Positions 1 through 8,226 are shown, counted from the stretch's first letter. The stretch is 32,087 bases of DNA from Steroidobacteraceae bacterium (GCA_027531255.1 JAPZRU010000034.1:1-32087); one strand, 5' to 3'. The notes: a model not told the origin generated them from the sequence alone. Translations and numbers: made by a program.

Positions 1-150
1 GCGGGGACCGAGATGGTCATGCCGGGAGACAACATCAAGATGGTGGTCGAGCTGATCAGCCCGATCGCGATGGAAGAGGGTCTGCGGTTCGCGATCCGCG
101 AGGGCGGCAAGACCGTCGGCGCGGGCGTCGTGTCCAAGATCATCGTCTAG
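1..150 (+). CDS. tuf: Elongation factor Tu, C-terminal end (partial)
   Basis: The first 49 codons in frame 1 encode the end of domain 3 of EF-Tu, the GTPase that carries aminoacyl-tRNA to the ribosome. Recognisable pieces are [27 protein letters not shown] and the terminal [10 protein letters not shown], which is close to the universal bacterial EF-Tu ending. The 5' part lies outside the window. The stop is TAG at 148-150. A tuf copy immediately before rpsJ is the standard end of the str operon in proteobacteria. The hairpin that follows may separate tuf transcription from rpsJ. Confidence 0.97.
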   Translation, partial: AGTEMVMPGDNIKMVVELISPIAMEEGLRFAIREGGKTVGAGVVSKIIV

Positions 151-166
151 GCTGCGCTGGATTCAA

Positions 167-193
167 CCCGGTCCGGGCTCCACCCGGACCGGG
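167..193 (+). terminator. Perfect 11-bp hairpin after tuf
   Basis: Positions 167-177 (CCCGGTCCGGG) and 183-193 (CCCGGACCGGG) are perfectly complementary around a 5-nt loop, CTCCA. It starts 17 nt after the tuf stop. There is no T-tract after it, so it may be a factor-dependent or weak terminator, an RNA-stabilising 3' end, or a leader structure of rpsJ. The hairpin is seen directly. Its role is inferred. Confidence 0.45.
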
Positions 194-238
194 GCCGACG
201 ACAGCATCGATCCCTAGCTCCGCCCCCCCGACACTCTG

Positions 239-270
239 TATGATTCGCGCCCCCGGTCGGACCGGGGCGC
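239..270 (+). promoter_or_regulatory. Possible rpsJ promoter -10 and leader hairpin
   Basis: TATGAT at 239-244 matches five of six bases of the sigma-70 -10 consensus, but no convincing -35 lies 16-18 bp upstream. Just downstream, 251-257 (CCCCGGT) pairs with 261-267 (ACCGGGG) around CGG. A transcript starting near 251 would carry this hairpin at its very 5' end. The rest of the 176-nt tuf-rpsJ gap shows no gene. Confidence 0.25.
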
Positions 271-326
271 CTCACCCGAACACCTGGCAGCCGCTGAATG
301 CGCCTGCCGCTCTTTGGAGAACGACG

Positions 327-638
327 ATGGCCAACCAGAACATCCGCATCCGCCTGAAGGCTTTCGATCACCGCCTGATCGACAGCTCGGCTCGCGAGAT
401 CGTCGAGACCGCGAAGCGCACGGGCGCCACCGTCCGCGGCCCGGTGCCGCTGCCGACCAAGATGGAGCGCTTCACGCTGCTGACCTCCCCGCACTCCGAC
501 AAGGACGCGCGGGACCAGTACGAGATCCGCACCCACAAGCGGCTGATGGACATCCTCAACCCGACCGACAAGACGGTCGACGCCCTCATGAAGCTGGAGC
601 TCCCGGCCGGCGTCGACGTGCAGATCAAGCTGAACTGA
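327..638 (+). CDS. rpsJ: 30S ribosomal protein S10 (NusE)
   Basis: The 103-residue product matches S10 over its whole length and is the family's usual size. It opens with [17 protein letters not shown], has the conserved GPVPLPTK segment, and ends in a hydrophobic strand before KLN. S10 is a head protein of the small subunit and, as NusE, a partner of NusB and NusG in antitermination. ATG at 327 is chosen because GGAGA lies about 8 nt upstream and the protein then begins as in other bacteria. In most proteobacteria rpsJ is the first gene of one long S10 operon. Here it is followed by its own terminator and an opposing gene, so it appears to be transcribed separately. Confidence 0.98.
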   Translation: MANQNIRIRLKAFDHRLIDSSAREIVETAKRTGATVRGPVPLPTKMERFTLLTSPHSDKDARDQYEIRTHKRLMDILNPTDKTVDALMKLELPAGVDVQIKLN

Positions 639-678
639 GCGCGCCGCGCCCGCCCTTCGGGGTGGTCGCCGGTCCCCG

Positions 679-718
679 AAGCCCGCCGCGTCGCGAGACC
701 CGGCGGGCTTTCGCTTTT
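679..718 (+). terminator. Intrinsic terminator after rpsJ
   Basis: AAGCCCGCCG at 679-688 pairs perfectly with CGGCGGGCTT at 701-710 around a 12-nt loop, followed by TTCGCTTTT. It lies 40 nt after the rpsJ stop and just before the end of genes on the opposite strand, so it probably ends rpsJ transcription. It is a main reason for regarding rpsJ as cut off from rplC. Confidence 0.8.
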
Positions 719-845
719 CAGCGTGCCCGGCGCCGCAGCTGCAGCGTCGCGAGCGCGCTGCCGACGTAGAGCAGCAGCGTGGCGACGACCGTCACCAGCG
801 CCAGCGCCAGCGCCTCGCCGCCGCTCGCGGGCGGCAGGCTCACGG
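718..845 (-). pseudogene. Remnant of a second APC amino acid permease (C-terminal segment)
   Basis: In a different frame from the intact permease next door, about 42 codons encode a piece that aligns without gaps to part of that permease. From GGE to the RRR cluster I count 19 identities in 32 positions (for example LALV, LLLY against MMLY, and the same L-x-LRRR end). This is the membrane segment and basic loop around TM10 of the APC family. The similarity starts at the stop codon of the intact gene and ends four residues after the arginine cluster, at TGA 718-720, where a full protein would continue for about 60 residues. It is therefore a fragment cut at both ends, from an old tandem paralogue. 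It has no start codon of its own that would make a sensible protein. Confidence 0.6.
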
Positions 846-2195
846 CGCACTTCCGCGCGAGCGCAGCCGCCATGCACGCAGTGCGTAGGCGACCAGCACC
901 GCCACCGCCACGCCGCCGACCGCGCGCCATTCGGCCGAGGTGGCGCCCGACAGCAGCCACAGCGTGACGCCGATCGACAGGATGGGCACAACCGGGCCGC
1001 CCGGTGCGACGAACGGCGCGCCGCCGGCGCGCACGTCGCGGCGGCGCAGTTCAAGCGCCGCCGCGGCGCAACCGAGGTAGAGCATCATCGTCGACACCGT
1101 CGAGACGAGCGCCAGGGGTCCGAACTCGCCGCCGAGCGCGAGCGTGAACGCGAGCGCCGAGTGCCCGAGGATCGCGACGTGCGGCGTGTGGTGGGTACGG
1201 TGTACCGCCGCCAGCGGCTTCGGCAGCAACCCGTCGCGCGCGAGGCCGAACAGCACCCGCGGCGAGCTCAGCACGTTGCTCGCCATGTAGCCGAAGGTGG
1301 AGATGGCCGCGGCGACCAGGATCAGCGTGCCCCCCGGCGCACCGGCGATGCGCTCCGCCGCGGCCGCGAGCGGCGCGGACTTCTCCGTCGCGAGGTCCGG
1401 TCCGAGCACGCCCTGTGCGGCTACCTGCAGCGCGCCGTACAGCGCGGTCACGATCAGCAGGCCGAACGCGATCGCGCGCGGCACCGTGCGCGCGGGATCG
1501 CGCACCTCGCCGCTCGGCGTCAGTGCGCCTTCCGTGCCGGTGAATGCGAAGATCAGCAGCAGCGTGGTCGCGGCCAGCACGGCGGGCTCCGGCCACTCGA
1601 AGCCCGCGAAGTACGCGGGCTCGAGGAAGAACACGCCGGCGACCGCGAGCAGCACGAGCGGCGCGAGCTTGCCGACGGTCGTGATCTCGACGAGCCGCGC
1701 GCCGCTCGACACGCCGCGCACGTTCAGCCACGTGAGCCCGGAGTAGAGCAGGAGCAGCAGTCCCGCGCGGGGCAGCGGCTCGCCGAGGGGCGACCACAGC
1801 GCCGCCAGCGAGCCGACGAACACGTTTGCGACCGCCGCGCTCGCGACCACGTAGCTCAGGTAGCCGAAGGCGCCGGCGAACGCGCCGGGCAGCTTGCCGA
1901 ACGCGGTTTCGACGTAGGCGTAGGTGCCGCCGGAAGCGGCCACGCGGCTGCCGCACTCGGCGAAGCAGAGCGCCACCAGCCCTACCGCGAGCGCGGCGAC
2001 GAGGTAGGCCGTCAGCGCGGCCGGACCGAGCGCGGCGGCGACCAGCGCCGGCAGCACGAAGATGCCGGAGCCGACGACGTAGTTGACGATGTTGGCGCCC
2101 AGCTGCCGGACGCCCAGTACCCGGTCGAGACGCTCTTCGCCGGCCGCAGGTCCGCTGCCCGCACCTGTCCCGGTGCTCGGTTCGTTTGCCCCCAT
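840..2195 (-). CDS. APC-superfamily amino acid permease
   Basis: The product has 451 residues with about 12 hydrophobic helices. The N-terminal segment has the family pattern around residues 28-50 ([20 protein letters not shown]), where the G-S-G-I unwound helix binds the substrate amine and carboxylate. [17 protein letters not shown] and the FAFTGTEG helix-6 break are also typical. It should be an inner-membrane amino acid transporter or antiporter. The substrate cannot be told from sequence. The start at 2195 gives a normal cytoplasmic N-terminus with an AGGGT ribosome-binding site upstream. Its position is odd: it sits on the opposite strand between rpsJ and rplC, inside what is normally one operon. 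Length and motifs suggest it is functional. Confidence 0.88.
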   Translation of the reverse strand: MGANEPSTGTGAGSGPAAGEERLDRVLGVRQLGANIVNYVVGSGIFVLPALVAAALGPAALTAYLVAALAVGLVALCFAECGSRVAASGGTYAYVETAFGKLPGAFAGAFGYLSYVVASAAVANVFVGSLAALWSPLGEPLPRAGLLLLLYSGLTWLNVRGVSSGARLVEITTVGKLAPLVLLAVAGVFFLEPAYFAGFEWPEPAVLAATTLLLIFAFTGTEGALTPSGEVRDPARTVPRAIAFGLLIVTALYGALQVAAQGVLGPDLATEKSAPLAAAAERIAGAPGGTLILVAAAISTFGYMASNVLSSPRVLFGLARDGLLPKPLAAVHRTHHTPHVAILGHSALAFTLALGGEFGPLALVSTVSTMMLYLGCAAAALELRRRDVRAGGAPFVAPGGPVVPILSIGVTLWLLSGATSAEWRAVGGVAVAVLVAYALRAWRLRSRGSAP

Positions 2196-2302
2196 CCGCG
2201 GACCCTACTGGCTCGTGACGCGGCGCACCATAGGGAGCGGGCCTCGGATCGGCGTCTACGGGCCCAGCGCCGGACCCCTGGACGGCCGGTTGCTCGCAGG
2301 GC

Positions 2303-2331
2303 TTGCACCACATAGACCGCTTCCCTACTAT
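2303..2331 (+). promoter_or_regulatory. Sigma-70-like promoter for the rplC operon
   Basis: TTGCAC at 2303-2308 and TACTAT at 2326-2331 are separated by exactly 17 bp. Each differs from consensus at one or two positions. Transcription would start near 2338, giving a leader of about 327 nt before rplC. It lies in the 469-bp gene-free interval between the divergent APC gene and rplC, so it is the natural promoter for the truncated S10 operon. Confidence 0.65.
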
Positions 2332-2337
2332 ATGCGG

Positions 2338-2664
2338 CTCGCTTGGCCCGCCCGCCCGGGTGTGCCGTCCGCAGGTCGACCCAGACAGCCGCCGCGCGAA
2401 CCTTCGCGACGGGCCGGGCGCGGGGTCGATACCACGGGCCGGAAACCGGGTCCGGACGCGCAGTGCAGCCGCGAATCTCAAGGGATTCCGGCGCGTAGCG
2501 CGGCCCGCAGGGGTGGCCGGGGTACTTGCCGCGAGCTCATTTCGCGGACTTCCGGGTCGCGAGTTTTTTGGCGGCCCTCGATCGAAGCGCCCACCCGGGC
2601 AACCGGGCGGACACAGTGGCCGGTCGCCAATTGCAGTGGCCGGCGTAGAAACAGGAAAGAGCCA
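2338..2664 (+). promoter_or_regulatory. Long leader of the rplC operon
   Basis: No gene is recognisable in this interval on either strand. It runs from the predicted start near 2338 to the rplC ATG, is GC-rich, and contains a terminator-like hairpin (listed separately). In E. coli a structured leader before rpsJ binds L4 and controls the whole S10 operon by attenuation and translational repression. Because rpsJ is detached here, this interval is the natural place for such a control region. Assignment as an L4 leader is inference from position. Confidence 0.4.
2542..2569 (+). terminator. Attenuator-like hairpin plus T-run in the rplC leader
   Basis: TCGCGGAC at 2542-2549 pairs with GTCGCGA at 2556-2562 (7 bp, one bulged G, loop TTCCGG), followed by G and six Ts at 2564-2569. 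It lies about 96 nt before the rplC start and is the only T-run of that length in the gap. A terminator in this place must be read through to express the operon, which suggests regulated attenuation. Confidence 0.5.
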
Positions 2665-3357
2665 ATGAGCCTGAAGAACGGCTTGGGCCTGATCGGCCGC
2701 AAGCGCGGCATGACTCGCGTCTTCACCGACGCGGGCGAGACGGTGCCGGTGACCGTCATCGAAGCCCTCCCCAATCGCGTCACCCAGGTCAAGACCCCGG
2801 ACACCGACGGCTACGAGGCCGTGCAGGTCGCCGTGGGCACCCGTCGCGCCTCGCGCGTGACGAAGCCGCAGGCCGGCCACTACGCCAAGGCGAACGTCGC
2901 GGCGGGTGCACAGCTCGCGGAGTTCCGGCTGAACCCGGGCGCCGCCGGCGACCTGAAGGCCGGTTCCGAGCTGAAGGTCGACATGTTCCAGCCGGGCCAG
3001 GTAGTCGACGTCACCGGCACCACCGTCGGCAAGGGCTTCGCGGGCGTGATGAAGCGCCACAACTTCGCGGGCGGTCTCGCGTCGCACGGCTGGTCCGTGT
3101 CGCACCGCACGCCGGGCTCGATCGGCCAGCGCCAGACGCCGGGCCGCGTGTTCCAGGGCAAGCGCATGTCCGGCCACATGGGCGTCGAGCGCCGCACGAT
3201 CGAGAACCTGAAGGTCGTGCAGGTGGACGCCGAGCGCAACCTGCTGCTCGTGCGCGGCGCCGTCCCGGGCGCCGAGGGCGGCACGGTCATCGTGCGGCCG
3301 TCGGTCAAGAAGGCCGCGCAGGCCCGCCGCGTGCGGCTCGCGCCGGTCAAGAAGTAA
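2665..3357 (+). CDS. rplC: 50S ribosomal protein L3
   Basis: The 230-residue product has L3 features: the start [17 protein letters not shown], the [17 protein letters not shown] segment, and the loop [20 protein letters not shown] that reaches toward the peptidyl transferase centre. The glutamine-rich part of this loop is where L3 is methylated by PrmB in related bacteria. ATG at 2665 is chosen because it is preceded by AGGAAAG and gives the normal N-terminus. The frame stays open upstream, but nothing there resembles L3. L3 starts 50S assembly by binding 23S rRNA near the 3' end. It is the first gene of the long operon here because rpsJ is displaced. Confidence 0.98.
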   Translation: MSLKNGLGLIGRKRGMTRVFTDAGETVPVTVIEALPNRVTQVKTPDTDGYEAVQVAVGTRRASRVTKPQAGHYAKANVAAGAQLAEFRLNPGAAGDLKAGSELKVDMFQPGQVVDVTGTTVGKGFAGVMKRHNFAGGLASHGWSVSHRTPGSIGQRQTPGRVFQGKRMSGHMGVERRTIENLKVVQVDAERNLLLVRGAVPGAEGGTVIVRPSVKKAAQARRVRLAPVKK

Positions 3358-3366
3358 GGGGCTCCC

Positions 3367-3969
3367 ATGAAGCTCAAGGTAGTGGGCGGCGCGGACGTCG
3401 AGGTCAACGACCAGGCGTTCGGCCGCGAATTCAACGAGGCCCTCGTGCACCAGGTCGTGACCGCGTACATGAACGCGGGCCGCGCCGGCACGAAGCGCCA
3501 GAAGTCGCGCGCGGAAGTCCGCGGCGGCGGCCGCAAGCCGTGGCGGCAGAAGGGCACGGGCAGCGCCCGCGCCGGCTCGATCCGCTCGCCCATCTGGGTC
3601 GGCGGCGGCCGCGCGTTCGCCGCGCGCCCGCGCGACTACGAGCAGAAGGTCAACAAGAAGATGTACCGCGGCGCGATGCGCTCGATGCTCTCCGAGCTCG
3701 CGCGCACCGACCGCCTGGTCGTCACGCAGGACTTCACGCTCGATGCGCCGAAGACGAAGCAGCTGGTGGGCAAGCTCAAGGAGCTCTCGCTCGACAGCGC
3801 GCTGATCCTCGTCGAGGCCTTCGAGGAGAAGCTGTTCCTCGCCGCCCGCAACCTGCCCCACGTGGAGGTCATGCCGGTGGCGGCCCTCGATCCCGTCAGC
3901 CTCGTGCGCTTCGACAAGGTGCTCGTCACCGTCGGCGCGCTGAAGGTCCTGGAGGAGCGACTGGCATGA
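3367..3969 (+). CDS. rplD: 50S ribosomal protein L4
   Basis: The 200-residue product is almost the same length as E. coli L4. It shows the long internal loop [20 protein letters not shown] that lines the peptide exit tunnel, the conserved R-x-P-I-W, and [17 protein letters not shown]4 is an early assembly protein and, in E. coli, the repressor of the S10 operon. It follows rplC by 9 nt and its stop overlaps the rplW start in ATGA, so the two are translationally coupled. If L4 autoregulation exists here, its target would be in the leader before rplC or before rpsJ. Confidence 0.98.
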   Translation: MKLKVVGGADVEVNDQAFGREFNEALVHQVVTAYMNAGRAGTKRQKSRAEVRGGGRKPWRQKGTGSARAGSIRSPIWVGGGRAFAARPRDYEQKVNKKMYRGAMRSMLSELARTDRLVVTQDFTLDAPKTKQLVGKLKELSLDSALILVEAFEEKLFLAARNLPHVEVMPVAALDPVSLVRFDKVLVTVGALKVLEERLA

Positions 3970-4328
3970 GCGCCCGCAACATCCCGACCACCAAGGCCGC
4001 GAAGCCGATCCCGGCCGACAAGCGTCAGAACTCCGAGCGGCTGACGACGATCCTGATCGCGCCGCACGTCTCGGAGAAGGCCGCCCGCGTCGGCGAGAAG
4101 GCCAACCAGTACGTGTTCCGCGTGCGCACGGACTCGACCAAGCAGGAGATCCGCGCGGCCGTCGAGCTGATGTTCGACGTCGCCGTCGAGGGCGTGCAGG
4201 TCGTCAACTGCGAGGGCAAGGCGAAGCGCTTCGGTCGCTTCACCGGCCGTCGCAACGACTGGAAGAAGGCCTACGTCTCGCTCAAGCAGGGCCAGACGAT
4301 CGACTTCGCCGGCGTCGCGAAGCCGTAA
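3966..4328 (+). CDS. rplW: 50S ribosomal protein L23 with N-terminal extension
   Basis: The core begins at about residue 24 ([19 protein letters not shown]) and contains the conserved [13 protein letters not shown] end. L23 sits at the tunnel exit, where trigger factor, SRP and the Sec translocon dock. The product is 120 residues, about 20 longer than E. coli L23. The excess is a lysine-, alanine- and proline-rich N-terminus. ATG at 3966 overlaps the rplD stop (ATGA). That coupling supports this start, and no later start with a ribosome-binding site precedes the core. Confidence 0.96.
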   Translation: MSARNIPTTKAAKPIPADKRQNSERLTTILIAPHVSEKAARVGEKANQYVFRVRTDSTKQEIRAAVELMFDVAVEGVQVVNCEGKAKRFGRFTGRRNDWKKAYVSLKQGQTIDFAGVAKP

Positions 4329-4340
4329 GGGACCACGAAC

Positions 4341-5165
4341 ATGCCGATGATCAAGCTCAAGCCCACGTCCCCCGGCACGCGCTTCGTCGTGAAGCCGGAC
4401 CGCTCCCACCTGCACAAGGGCAAGGGTCACGCGCCCCTGCTCGTCGCGCAGAACTCGACCGGCGCGCGCAACAGCTACGGCCGCCTGACCACCCGTCACA
4501 AGGGCGGCGGCCACAAGCACAAGTACCGCGTCATCGACTTCAAGCGCGACAAGGACGGCGTCCCGGGCCGCATCGAGACGGTCGAATACGACCCGAACCG
4601 CACCGCGCACATCGCGCTCGTGCTGTACCGCGACGGCGAGCGCCGCTACATCCTCGCGCCGAAGGGCCTGAAGGTGGGCGACGACGTGCAGTCCGGCGCG
4701 GACGCCCCGATCAAGCCGGGCAACGCGATGACCTTCCGGAACATCCCGGTCGGCTCCAGCGTGCACAACATCGAGCTGAAGCCCGGCAAGGGCGGCCAGT
4801 TGGCCCGCTCGGCCGGCGCCTACGTGCAGTTCACCGCGCGCGAAGGCATCTACGCGCTGATCCGCCTGAAGTCCGGCGAGACCCGCAAGGTCCACGTGGA
4901 TTGCCGCGCGACGATCGGCGAGGTCGGCAACGACGAGCACAACCTGCGCCAGTACGGCAAGGCCGGCGCGAAGCGCTGGAAGGGCATCCGCCCGACCGTC
5001 CGCGGCGTCGTGATGAACCCGGTCGACCACCCGCACGGTGGCGGCGAGGGCAAGTCCGGCCAGGGCAACCCGCACCCGGTGTCCCCGTGGGGCTGGCAGA
5101 CCAAGGGCAAGAAGACGCGCCGCAACAAGCGGACCAGCGGCTTCATCGTGCAGCGTCGCAAGTAA
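4341..5165 (+). CDS. rplB: 50S ribosomal protein L2
   Basis: The 274-residue product is the usual length and is highly conserved. It has [11 protein letters not shown] near the start, [20 protein letters not shown], and the signature [14 protein letters not shown] near residues 222-235. The histidine in that signature lies close to the peptidyl transferase centre. L2 is needed for subunit association. It is 12 nt after rplW. Confidence 0.99.
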   Translation: MPMIKLKPTSPGTRFVVKPDRSHLHKGKGHAPLLVAQNSTGARNSYGRLTTRHKGGGHKHKYRVIDFKRDKDGVPGRIETVEYDPNRTAHIALVLYRDGERRYILAPKGLKVGDDVQSGADAPIKPGNAMTFRNIPVGSSVHNIELKPGKGGQLARSAGAYVQFTAREGIYALIRLKSGETRKVHVDCRATIGEVGNDEHNLRQYGKAGAKRWKGIRPTVRGVVMNPVDHPHGGGEGKSGQGNPHPVSPWGWQTKGKKTRRNKRTSGFIVQRRK

Positions 5166-5177
5166 GGAATCAGAACC

Positions 5178-5450
5178 GTGCCTCGTTCGCTCAAGAAAGG
5201 CCCGTTCGTCGATCTCCACCTCGCCAAGAAGGTGCAGATCGCCGCGTCCAAGAACGACCGCCGCCCGATCAAGACCTGGTCGCGTCGCTCGATGGTCCTG
5301 CCGGAGATGGTCGGTCTCACGATCGCCGTCCACAACGGCCGCAACCACGTGCCGGTGCTGGTCACCGAGAACATGGTCGGCCACAAGCTCGGCGAGTTCG
5401 CGCCGACCCGCACGTTCAAGTCGCACGGCGGCGACCGCAAGGGAGCCTGA
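5178..5450 (+). CDS. rpsS: 30S ribosomal protein S19
   Basis: The 90-residue product begins [11 protein letters not shown] and includes [15 protein letters not shown] and [13 protein letters not shown], all typical of S19, a head protein that forms a bridge to the large subunit with S13. The start is GTG at 5178. It gives the canonical N-terminus, and no ATG lies near. rplV begins only 1 nt after its stop, which suggests coupled translation. Confidence 0.98.
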   Translation: MPRSLKKGPFVDLHLAKKVQIAASKNDRRPIKTWSRRSMVLPEMVGLTIAVHNGRNHVPVLVTENMVGHKLGEFAPTRTFKSHGGDRKGA

Positions 5451-5451
5451 G

Positions 5452-5796
5452 ATGGAAACCTTCGCCAAGCTCAAGAACGCGCGCATCAGCCCGCAGAAGT
5501 GCCGGCTCGTCGCCGACGTGGTTCGCGGCAAGCCCGTCTCGCAGGCGCTCGCGACGCTGAAGTTCATGCCCAAGAAGGGCGCGGACCTGGTCTACAAGGT
5601 CCTGTACTCGGCGATGTCGAACGCCGAGAACAACTTCAACGCCGACATCGACGAGCTGCGCGTGTCGCGCATCGAGATCGACACGGCGCCGGTGCTGAAG
5701 CGCTTCCACGCGCGCGCCAAGGGGCGCGGCAACCGCATCGTGAAGCGGAACAGCCACATCACCGTCTACGTCGCCGACAAGTCGGCGAAGGCCTGA
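5452..5796 (+). CDS. rplV: 50S ribosomal protein L22
   Basis: The 114-residue product has the L22 start ([22 protein letters not shown]) and the long hairpin around [18 protein letters not shown] that narrows the exit tunnel and is a known site of macrolide-resistance changes. ATG at 5452 directly follows the rpsS stop. Length fits the family (about 110). No unusual insertion is present in the hairpin. Confidence 0.97.
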   Translation: METFAKLKNARISPQKCRLVADVVRGKPVSQALATLKFMPKKGADLVYKVLYSAMSNAENNFNADIDELRVSRIEIDTAPVLKRFHARAKGRGNRIVKRNSHITVYVADKSAKA

Positions 5797-5809
5797 GGCA
5801 GGTAGCACC

Positions 5810-6520
5810 ATGGGTCAGAAAGTCAATCCGGTCGGCATCCGCCTCGGCATCGTCCGCGACTGGAACTCGAAGTGGTACGCGGGGACGAAGCAGTTCCCGA
5901 TCAACCTGCAGGCCGACTACCAGGTCCGCGAGTTCCTGAAGAAGCGCCTGGCCGACGCCAGCGTGTCGCGCATCCACATCGAGCGTGCGGCGCGCCGCGT
6001 CAACATCACGATCCACACGGCGCGGCCGGGCATCGTGATCGGCAAGAAGGGCGAGGACATCGAGAAGGTGCGCCAGGAAGTGGCGCGCCGGATGAAGCTC
6101 GCCGTGCAGGACGTGCGCATCAACATCGCCGAGATCAGGAAGCCCGAGCTCGACGCACAGCTGGTCGCCGAGGGCATCGCGCAGCAGATCGAGAAGCGCG
6201 TGATGTTCCGCCGCGCGATGAAGCGCGCCGTCACGAACACGATGCGCAGCGGCGCGCTGGGCATGAAGGTCCGCGCCTCGGGCCGCCTGAACGGCGCCGA
6301 GATCGCGCGCACCGAGTGGAACCGCGAGGGCCGCGTGCCCCTGCACACGTTCCGCGCGGACATCGACTACGGCCTGGCGGAAGCCCGCACCACCTACGGC
6401 GTGATCGGCGTGAAGGTGTGGATCTTCAAGGGCGAGGTGTTCGACAAGTCGCAGGCGGACCTCGACGCGGAAGCGACGATGCAGTCGCCGGCGCAGCCGG
6501 AGGCGGCACCGGCCGCCTGA
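5810..6520 (+). CDS. rpsC: 30S ribosomal protein S3
   Basis: The 236-residue product opens [24 protein letters not shown]. The KH domain carries the G-x-x-G loop in [13 protein letters not shown], and the C-terminal domain has [15 protein letters not shown]3 lies at the mRNA entry and contributes to helicase activity of the ribosome. The last 15 or so residues are alanine- and proline-rich ([10 protein letters not shown]) and variable in the family. Spacing of 13 nt from rplV and 16 nt to rplP fits one operon. Confidence 0.98.
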   Translation: MGQKVNPVGIRLGIVRDWNSKWYAGTKQFPINLQADYQVREFLKKRLADASVSRIHIERAARRVNITIHTARPGIVIGKKGEDIEKVRQEVARRMKLAVQDVRINIAEIRKPELDAQLVAEGIAQQIEKRVMFRRAMKRAVTNTMRSGALGMKVRASGRLNGAEIARTEWNREGRVPLHTFRADIDYGLAEARTTYGVIGVKVWIFKGEVFDKSQADLDAEATMQSPAQPEAAPAA

Positions 6521-6536
6521 CCCAGGAACCACGATC

Positions 6537-6950
6537 ATGATGCAGCCGAAGCGAACCAAGTACCGCAAGCAGTTCAAGGGCAACTGCGGCGGCAGCGCGC
6601 ACCGTGGCAGCACCGTCGCCTTCGGCGAGTTCGGGCTGAAGTGCACGGGCCGCGGCCGGATGACGTCCCGCGAGATCGAGGCCGCGCGCCGCGCGATGAC
6701 GCGCTACGTGAAGCGCGGTGGCCAGATCTGGATCCGCGTGTTCCCGGACGTGCCGGTCACCGCGAAGCCCCTCGAGGTCCGCATGGGCTCGGGCAAGGGC
6801 AACGTCGAGTACTGGGTGGCGCGCGTGCAGCCGGGCAAGGTGCTGTTCGAGATCGAGGGCATCAGCGAGGACGTCGCACGCGAGGCGTTCCGCCTGGCCT
6901 CGTCGAAGCTGTCGCTGCCGACCATCTTCGTCAAGCGCAGCGTCCGCTGA
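6537..6950 (+). CDS. rplP: 50S ribosomal protein L16
   Basis: The 137-residue product has the L16 start QPKRTKYRK, the [17 protein letters not shown] helix and [19 protein letters not shown]. In E. coli the arginine in the VRMG segment is hydroxylated by YcfD. L16 organises the A-site region of the large subunit. Two ATGs stand in tandem at 6537 and 6540. The first is used because related L16 proteins have one residue between Met and QPKRTK. Confidence 0.98.
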   Translation: MMQPKRTKYRKQFKGNCGGSAHRGSTVAFGEFGLKCTGRGRMTSREIEAARRAMTRYVKRGGQIWIRVFPDVPVTAKPLEVRMGSGKGNVEYWVARVQPGKVLFEIEGISEDVAREAFRLASSKLSLPTIFVKRSVR

Positions 6951-6968
6951 GCCGCCGGAGCAATCGAG

Positions 6969-7181
6969 ATGAATTCCAAGGAACTCGCGGGCAAGACCCC
7001 CGCCGAACTCCGCGCCGAGCTGCTGAAGCTCCGCAAGGAGCAGTTCAACCTGCGCATGGCGGCCGCCGCGGGCCAGCCGGCGAAGCCGGATCAGTTCGGC
7101 AAGGTGCGCAAGAACATCGCGCGCGTGAAGACGGCCATGTCTGCGAAGGCAGTGGCCGCGAAGGCCGGAGGTAAGGGCTGA
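6969..7181 (+). CDS. rpmC: 50S ribosomal protein L29
   Basis: The 70-residue product forms the two-helix L29: [30 protein letters not shown] followed by [11 protein letters not shown]. It is a small tunnel-exit protein next to L23. It is slightly longer than E. coli L29 (63) because of an alanine- and lysine-rich tail. The stop codon TGA overlaps the first base of the rpsQ ATG (7181), so the two are coupled. Confidence 0.95.
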   Translation: MNSKELAGKTPAELRAELLKLRKEQFNLRMAAAAGQPAKPDQFGKVRKNIARVKTAMSAKAVAAKAGGKG

Positions 7182-7492
7182 TGTCCGAGAATACGACTGT
7201 CGTCCCGGCGGCCGGGACCCCGACTCCGGCCGAGGCTGCCGCCGCCGCCGAGCGCTCGCTGACCGGCAAGGTGGTCAGCACCAAGATGGACAAGACGATC
7301 GCCGTCTCCATCGAGCGCCTGGTGAAGCACCCGCAGTACGGCAAGTACGTGCGGCGCACCACGAAGCTCCTCGCGCACGACGAGGCGAACGAGTGCAAGG
7401 AAGGCGACACCGTGACCATCGCGCCGTGCCGCCCGCTGTCGCGCCGCAAGAGCTGGAAGCTCGTGCGCGTCGTCGAACGCGCGCGCATCTGA
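7181..7492 (+). CDS. rpsQ: 30S ribosomal protein S17 with N-terminal extension
   Basis: The OB-fold core starts near residue 26 ([31 protein letters not shown]) and ends [14 protein letters not shown], as in S17, a primary 16S rRNA-binding protein. The product has 103 residues against 84 in E. coli. The extra 20 or so are an alanine/proline-rich N-terminus. ATG at 7181 overlaps the rpmC stop by 1 nt, and no closer start with a ribosome-binding site precedes the core. Such extensions occur in high-GC proteobacteria. Confidence 0.96.
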   Translation: MSENTTVVPAAGTPTPAEAAAAAERSLTGKVVSTKMDKTIAVSIERLVKHPQYGKYVRRTTKLLAHDEANECKEGDTVTIAPCRPLSRRKSWKLVRVVERARI

Positions 7493-7505
7493 GGGAGCAC
7501 CGAAC

Positions 7506-7874
7506 ATGATCCAGATGCGTACCCTGCTGGCGGCCGCCGACAATTCCGGCGCGCGCAGCCTCATGTGCATCAAGGTGCTCGGCGGTTCGAAGCGCCGCTA
7601 CGCGTCCGTCGGCGACGTGATCAAGGTGTCCGTCAAGGACGCGATCCCGCGCGGCAAGGTCAAGAAGGGCGAGGTCTACGACGCCGTGGTCGTGCGCACT
7701 CGCAAGGGCGTGCGCCGCGCCGACGGCTCGCTGATCCGTTTCGACGGCAATGCCGCCGTGCTGCTGACCAACAAGCTCGAGCCGATCGGCACCCGCATCT
7801 TCGGGCCCGTGACGCGCGAGCTGCGCACCGCGCAGTTCATGAAGATCATCTCGCTCGCGCCCGAGGTGCTGTGA
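7506..7874 (+). CDS. rplN: 50S ribosomal protein L14
   Basis: The 122-residue product is the exact family length. It opens [22 protein letters not shown] and contains [28 protein letters not shown] and the terminal [10 protein letters not shown]14 forms bridges to 16S rRNA and is the RsfS silencing-factor site. In E. coli rplN starts the separate spc operon, but here only 13 nt follow rpsQ and no promoter is evident, so S10 and spc genes look like one transcript. Its TGA overlaps the rplX start. Confidence 0.98.
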   Translation: MIQMRTLLAAADNSGARSLMCIKVLGGSKRRYASVGDVIKVSVKDAIPRGKVKKGEVYDAVVVRTRKGVRRADGSLIRFDGNAAVLLTNKLEPIGTRIFGPVTRELRTAQFMKIISLAPEVL

Positions 7875-8191
7875 TGAAGCGACTCCGCAAGGGCGACCGC
7901 GTGGTCGTCACGACCGGCCGCGAGAAGGGCCGCCAGGGCACCGTGATCCGCGTGCTCGAGGACGACAAGGTCGTCGTCGAGAACGTGAACATGGTGAAGA
8001 AGCACCAGAAGCCGAATCCGCAGCTGGGTACCCAGGGCGGGATCGTCCAGAAGGAAGCGCCGATCCACGCGTCCAACGTGATGCTGTGGAACCCGGCCAC
8101 CAAGAAGGGCGACCGCGTCGGCTTCAAGACGCTGGACGACGGCCGCAAGGTCCGCGTCTTCAAGTCGAACGGCGAGGTCGTCGACGCCTGA
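7874..8191 (+). CDS. rplX: 50S ribosomal protein L24
   Basis: The 105-residue product has the KOW motif near the N-terminus ([26 protein letters not shown]) and the conserved [13 protein letters not shown] and [11 protein letters not shown] segments. L24 is one of the two initiators of 50S assembly. ATG at 7874 overlaps the rplN stop by 1 nt. Its own stop codon forms the loop of a 10-bp hairpin described separately. Confidence 0.97.
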   Translation: MKRLRKGDRVVVTTGREKGRQGTVIRVLEDDKVVVENVNMVKKHQKPNPQLGTQGGIVQKEAPIHASNVMLWNPATKKGDRVGFKTLDDGRKVRVFKSNGEVVDA

Positions 8192-8201
8192 GGCGTCGAC
8201 G
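8179..8201 (+). promoter_or_regulatory. 10-bp hairpin at the rplX-rplE junction
   Basis: CGTCGACGCC (8179-8188) and GGCGTCGACG (8192-8201) are perfectly complementary around the rplX stop codon TGA as loop. In E. coli, S8 represses the spc operon by binding RNA at this same junction, just before rplE. This hairpin is a perfect helix rather than the bulged S8 site, so the regulatory role is only a positional guess. It may instead act in RNA stability. Confidence 0.35.
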
Positions 8202-8226
8202 CACCGCAACGGATGAGGATCGGAAC

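Noticed and set aside
723-2315. A 530-codon plus-strand frame over the permease
   Set aside because: It is the antisense of a membrane protein with clear helices. The frame is rich in Arg, Gln and His only.
1051-3861. A 936-codon open frame on the minus strand
   Set aside because: It is antisense to rplC and rplD and out of frame with the APC gene. Its Arg/Ala/His-rich composition is typical of shadow frames in GC-rich DNA.
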